From assembly GCA_963844865.1 (NCBI GenBank), contig CAWJPY010000012.1, forward strand, positions 62,001 through 126,000: DNA of 64,000 bases, in the 5' to 3' direction. The first letter of the stretch is position 1, and every line of letters starts with the position of its first letter. A model generated the notes under the pieces. It was not told the origin of the DNA and made no database searches. It saw only the letters and a list, made by a program, of their open reading frames with translations. Position numbers and translations under genes: made by a program. Of the stretch, positions 62,494 through 64,000 are shown in pieces. Origin of the DNA: CAWJPY01 sp963844865 (GTDB taxonomy: Bacteria > Acidobacteriota > Thermoanaerobaculia > Thermoanaerobaculales > Sulfomarinibacteraceae).

Positions 62494-63273
62494 TCAGGGC
62501 TCGATCTCCTCGTTGATGCGGCGGAAGACGTGGTGGGGATCGTGCTCGAAGTGATAGACCTTGGCCACCTCGACCCTGAAGAGGCGGAGGAGGGGCCAGC
62601 GGTGGATGGCCACTCCCAGGAGCGCACCGACCGTGGGGCCGACCCAGTACACCCACCAGGCCTCCCAGACTCCGCCCACCACGGCCGGTCCCAGGCTGCG
62701 CGCCGGGTTGGTGCTGGTGCCGGAGACGGGGGCCTCCAGGAAGACCATGAGCGCGTACAGGAGGGGGAAGAGGAGGGGGGTGAAGGGTCGCGTCCGCTCG
62801 TGGCCGAGGACGGCGAACAGGAGGACCACCAGGGCGAGGGTTGTGACCACCTCGCCGAGGAGCGCGGCGCCGGCGCCGTACCCGGTGCCCGGCGTCGTGG
62901 CGCCGAAGGAGACCGAGCCTCCGATGGGCCCCCAGAGCAGGAGTGGGAGCGCCCCGACAACGGCGCCGGCGAGCTGGGCGAGGACGTAGCCCAGCGCGTG
63001 ATCCCACCCCATGGTGCCCTTGGCCCAGAAGGCCAGGGTCACCACGGGGTTGATGTGCGCGCCGCTGGTCTTTCCCAGGGGAGAGATCGCGATCAGCGCG
63101 CCGGTGCTGCCGAAGAGGAGACCGGTGAGCGCGCGGCGCAGGCCGGGATCGGGGAGCAGGTCGAGCATCGGGCTGTCGGCGCCGAAGAACAGGATCACGA
63201 AGGACAAACCAACCAGCACCAACAGCGCGGTGCCGGCGAGCTCGGCGGCATAGAGGCTGAGGGGCACCCTCAC
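62494..63273 (-). CDS. Aquaporin/MIP-family channel
   Basis: A 259-residue six-helix channel. The two half-helix signatures are SGAHINPVVTLAFW (NPV in place of the first NPA) and SGTSTNPARSLGPA. An acidic/basic C-terminal tail of about 30 residues (VYHFEHDPHHVFRRINEE) is added. The Arg after the second NPA is kept, and the pattern is closer to aquaporins than glycerol facilitators. GTG 63273 is the most reasonable start; GTG 63267 is possible and no strong ribosome binding site is seen. Confidence 0.88.
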   Translation of the reverse strand: MRVPLSLYAAELAGTALLVLVGLSFVILFFGADSPMLDLLPDPGLRRALTGLLFGSTGALIAISPLGKTSGAHINPVVTLAFWAKGTMGWDHALGYVLAQLAGAVVGALPLLLWGPIGGSVSFGATTPGTGYGAGAALLGEVVTTLALVVLLFAVLGHERTRPFTPLLFPLLYALMVFLEAPVSGTSTNPARSLGPAVVGGVWEAWWVYWVGPTVGALLGVAIHRWPLLRLFRVEVAKVYHFEHDPHHVFRRINEEIEP

Positions 63274-63414
63274 GCCCGCAAGTGTAAGGCCGTCCGTTGG
63301 TCCTTCGTCACGTAAGGCCACCGGGAGCGATTCGACGGGGCGGGAATTGATTTCGCGACTGTCCTGTGCCAAGGTCGATGCGGCCCTCGGAACTGACGGA
63401 CCTGCGAGGACACC

Positions 63415-64000
63415 GTGGATCACGCCGCCCTGGCTGCAGCCCTTCGCGACCCATCCTTCTATCCCCACCCGGTGGACCACGTCGAGCACATCCAGACCCA
63501 CATCTCGTCGGTCTTTTTGACCGGGCAGCTCGCCTACAAGCTCAAGAAACCAATGAACTTCGGCTTCCTGGACTTTTCGACGCCGGAGCTGCGGAGGCAG
63601 AACTGCGAGGCGGAGGTGCGACTGAACCGGCGTCTCGCACCGAACGTCTACCTGGGGGTGGAGCCCATCACCCTGGAGGGTGAACGCCCAGTCCTCGGCG
63701 GCAGCGGTGAGATCGTGGACTGGTTGGTGGTGATGCGCCAGCTGGACGGGGAGCTCCTCGGTCCGAGGGTCCTGGAGCGAGGGGAGCTGGGCGCGGTCCT
63801 CATGGACACGCTGGTGGATCTCCTGGTTCCCTTCTACGAGGATGCGGCGACGGGCGAGGGCGTGGACCGCTACGGGACGGTGGAGGCAGTGGCCTTCAAC
63901 ACCGACGAGAACTTCACCCAGACCGAGGCATACGTGGGCACGGCCCTGTCTCGGCGTCGCTTCGACGACGTCAGGGCCTACACCGACGCGTTCCTGAGAG
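63415..64000 (+). CDS. COG2187-like aminoglycoside phosphotransferase-family protein (cut by right edge)
   Basis: Open from GTG 63415 to the edge (195 codons). The N-terminus (HISSVFLTGQLAYKLKKPMN, FGFLDFST, NCEAEVRLNRRLAPNVYLGV, WLVVMRQL) matches COG2187 proteins, kinase-fold proteins often fused at the C-terminus to a P-loop kinase domain. GAGGACACC precedes the start. Only the first domain is in the window, so whether the P-loop domain follows is unknown. Confidence 0.8.
   Translation, partial: MDHAALAAALRDPSFYPHPVDHVEHIQTHISSVFLTGQLAYKLKKPMNFGFLDFSTPELRRQNCEAEVRLNRRLAPNVYLGVEPITLEGERPVLGGSGEIVDWLVVMRQLDGELLGPRVLERGELGAVLMDTLVDLLVPFYEDAATGEGVDRYGTVEAVAFNTDENFTQTEAYVGTALSRRRFDDVRAYTDAFLR

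Noticed and set aside
62084..62554. Repetitive 156-residue open frame on the plus strand
   Set aside because: It consists mainly of the 13-bp tandem repeat read through three frames and ends inside the aquaporin gene; no protein-like segment.
63362..63382. Sigma-54-like TTGGCAC on the minus strand before the aquaporin gene
   Set aside because: Spacing between GG and GC is 12 instead of 10 bases.

Overview
The window is high-GC (roughly 70 percent by eye), densely coded DNA from a Gram-negative bacterium. Pointers to an outer membrane are an OprB-like porin, a DegP/HtrA protease, several secreted proteins and lipoproteins, and a MacA/MacB-type exporter. An NtrC-family regulator with an intact GAFTGA loop and several close matches to the -24/-12 promoter show that sigma-54 is in use. 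VorB-type 2-oxoacid:ferredoxin oxidoreductase and many two-component proteins fit a deltaproteobacterial-type lineage (Desulfobacterota/Myxococcota-like), but no marker here fixes the taxonomy. No rRNA, tRNA or CRISPR array was seen.

Layout. 0.4-8.0 kb: one co-directional cluster of a MinD-like ATPase, a four-subunit 2-oxoacid:ferredoxin oxidoreductase, a NuoE/NuoF/HoxU-like NAD diaphorase, a four-cluster ferredoxin and a ferritin-like protein, probably coupling 2-oxoacid oxidation to NAD(H). 8.1-13 kb: a REC-PAS-PAS-GGDEF-EAL protein with degenerate sites, a small membrane protein plus histidine ammonia-lyase, and a secreted protein. 13.1-15.6 kb (minus): ferritin/VIT1 fusion and HtrA. 16.0-22.0 kb: a sigma-54 operon of cytidylate kinase-like protein, YfdX-like protein, histidine kinase, NtrC regulator and Na+/H+ antiporter. 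22.0-30.7 kb: envelope genes (porin, M16 peptidase, small secreted proteins, TerB-trypsin protein, lipoprotein), three of them behind sigma-54-like sites, ending in a truncated SpoIIE phosphatase. 30.8-34.5 kb: an unusual SulP transporter with a heme-c-type motif in an inserted loop and four tandem STAS domains. 34.5-39.0 kb (minus): a five-gene phosphorelay that begins with a cytidylate kinase-like/receiver fusion. 39.3-44.4 kb: MsrA, DoxX, a TPP enzyme, a DsrE-like protein and a frame-interrupted sorbosone dehydrogenase. 44.5-50.6 kb: O-methyltransferase, HPD and homogentisate dioxygenase (tyrosine breakdown), transketolase and fructose-bisphosphatase. 51.1-55.9 kb: His-rich lipoprotein, Yip1 protein and MacAB-like exporter. 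55.9-61.7 kb: two APC permeases, DedA and a molybdopterin oxidoreductase. 61.7-62.4 kb: a repeat mosaic. 62.5-64 kb: aquaporin and the start of a COG2187-like protein.

Four genes (43.8, 54.1-54.5, 58.2 and 60.5 kb) are broken by small indels while protein similarity continues in another frame. Sequencing or assembly error is the simplest explanation, though decay is possible. Three intergenic palindromes of one family, two copies of a second inverted-repeat family, a 150-bp inverted duplication that carries a ribosome binding site and start codon on each arm, and an 18-copy 13-bp array make the spaces between genes unusually rich.
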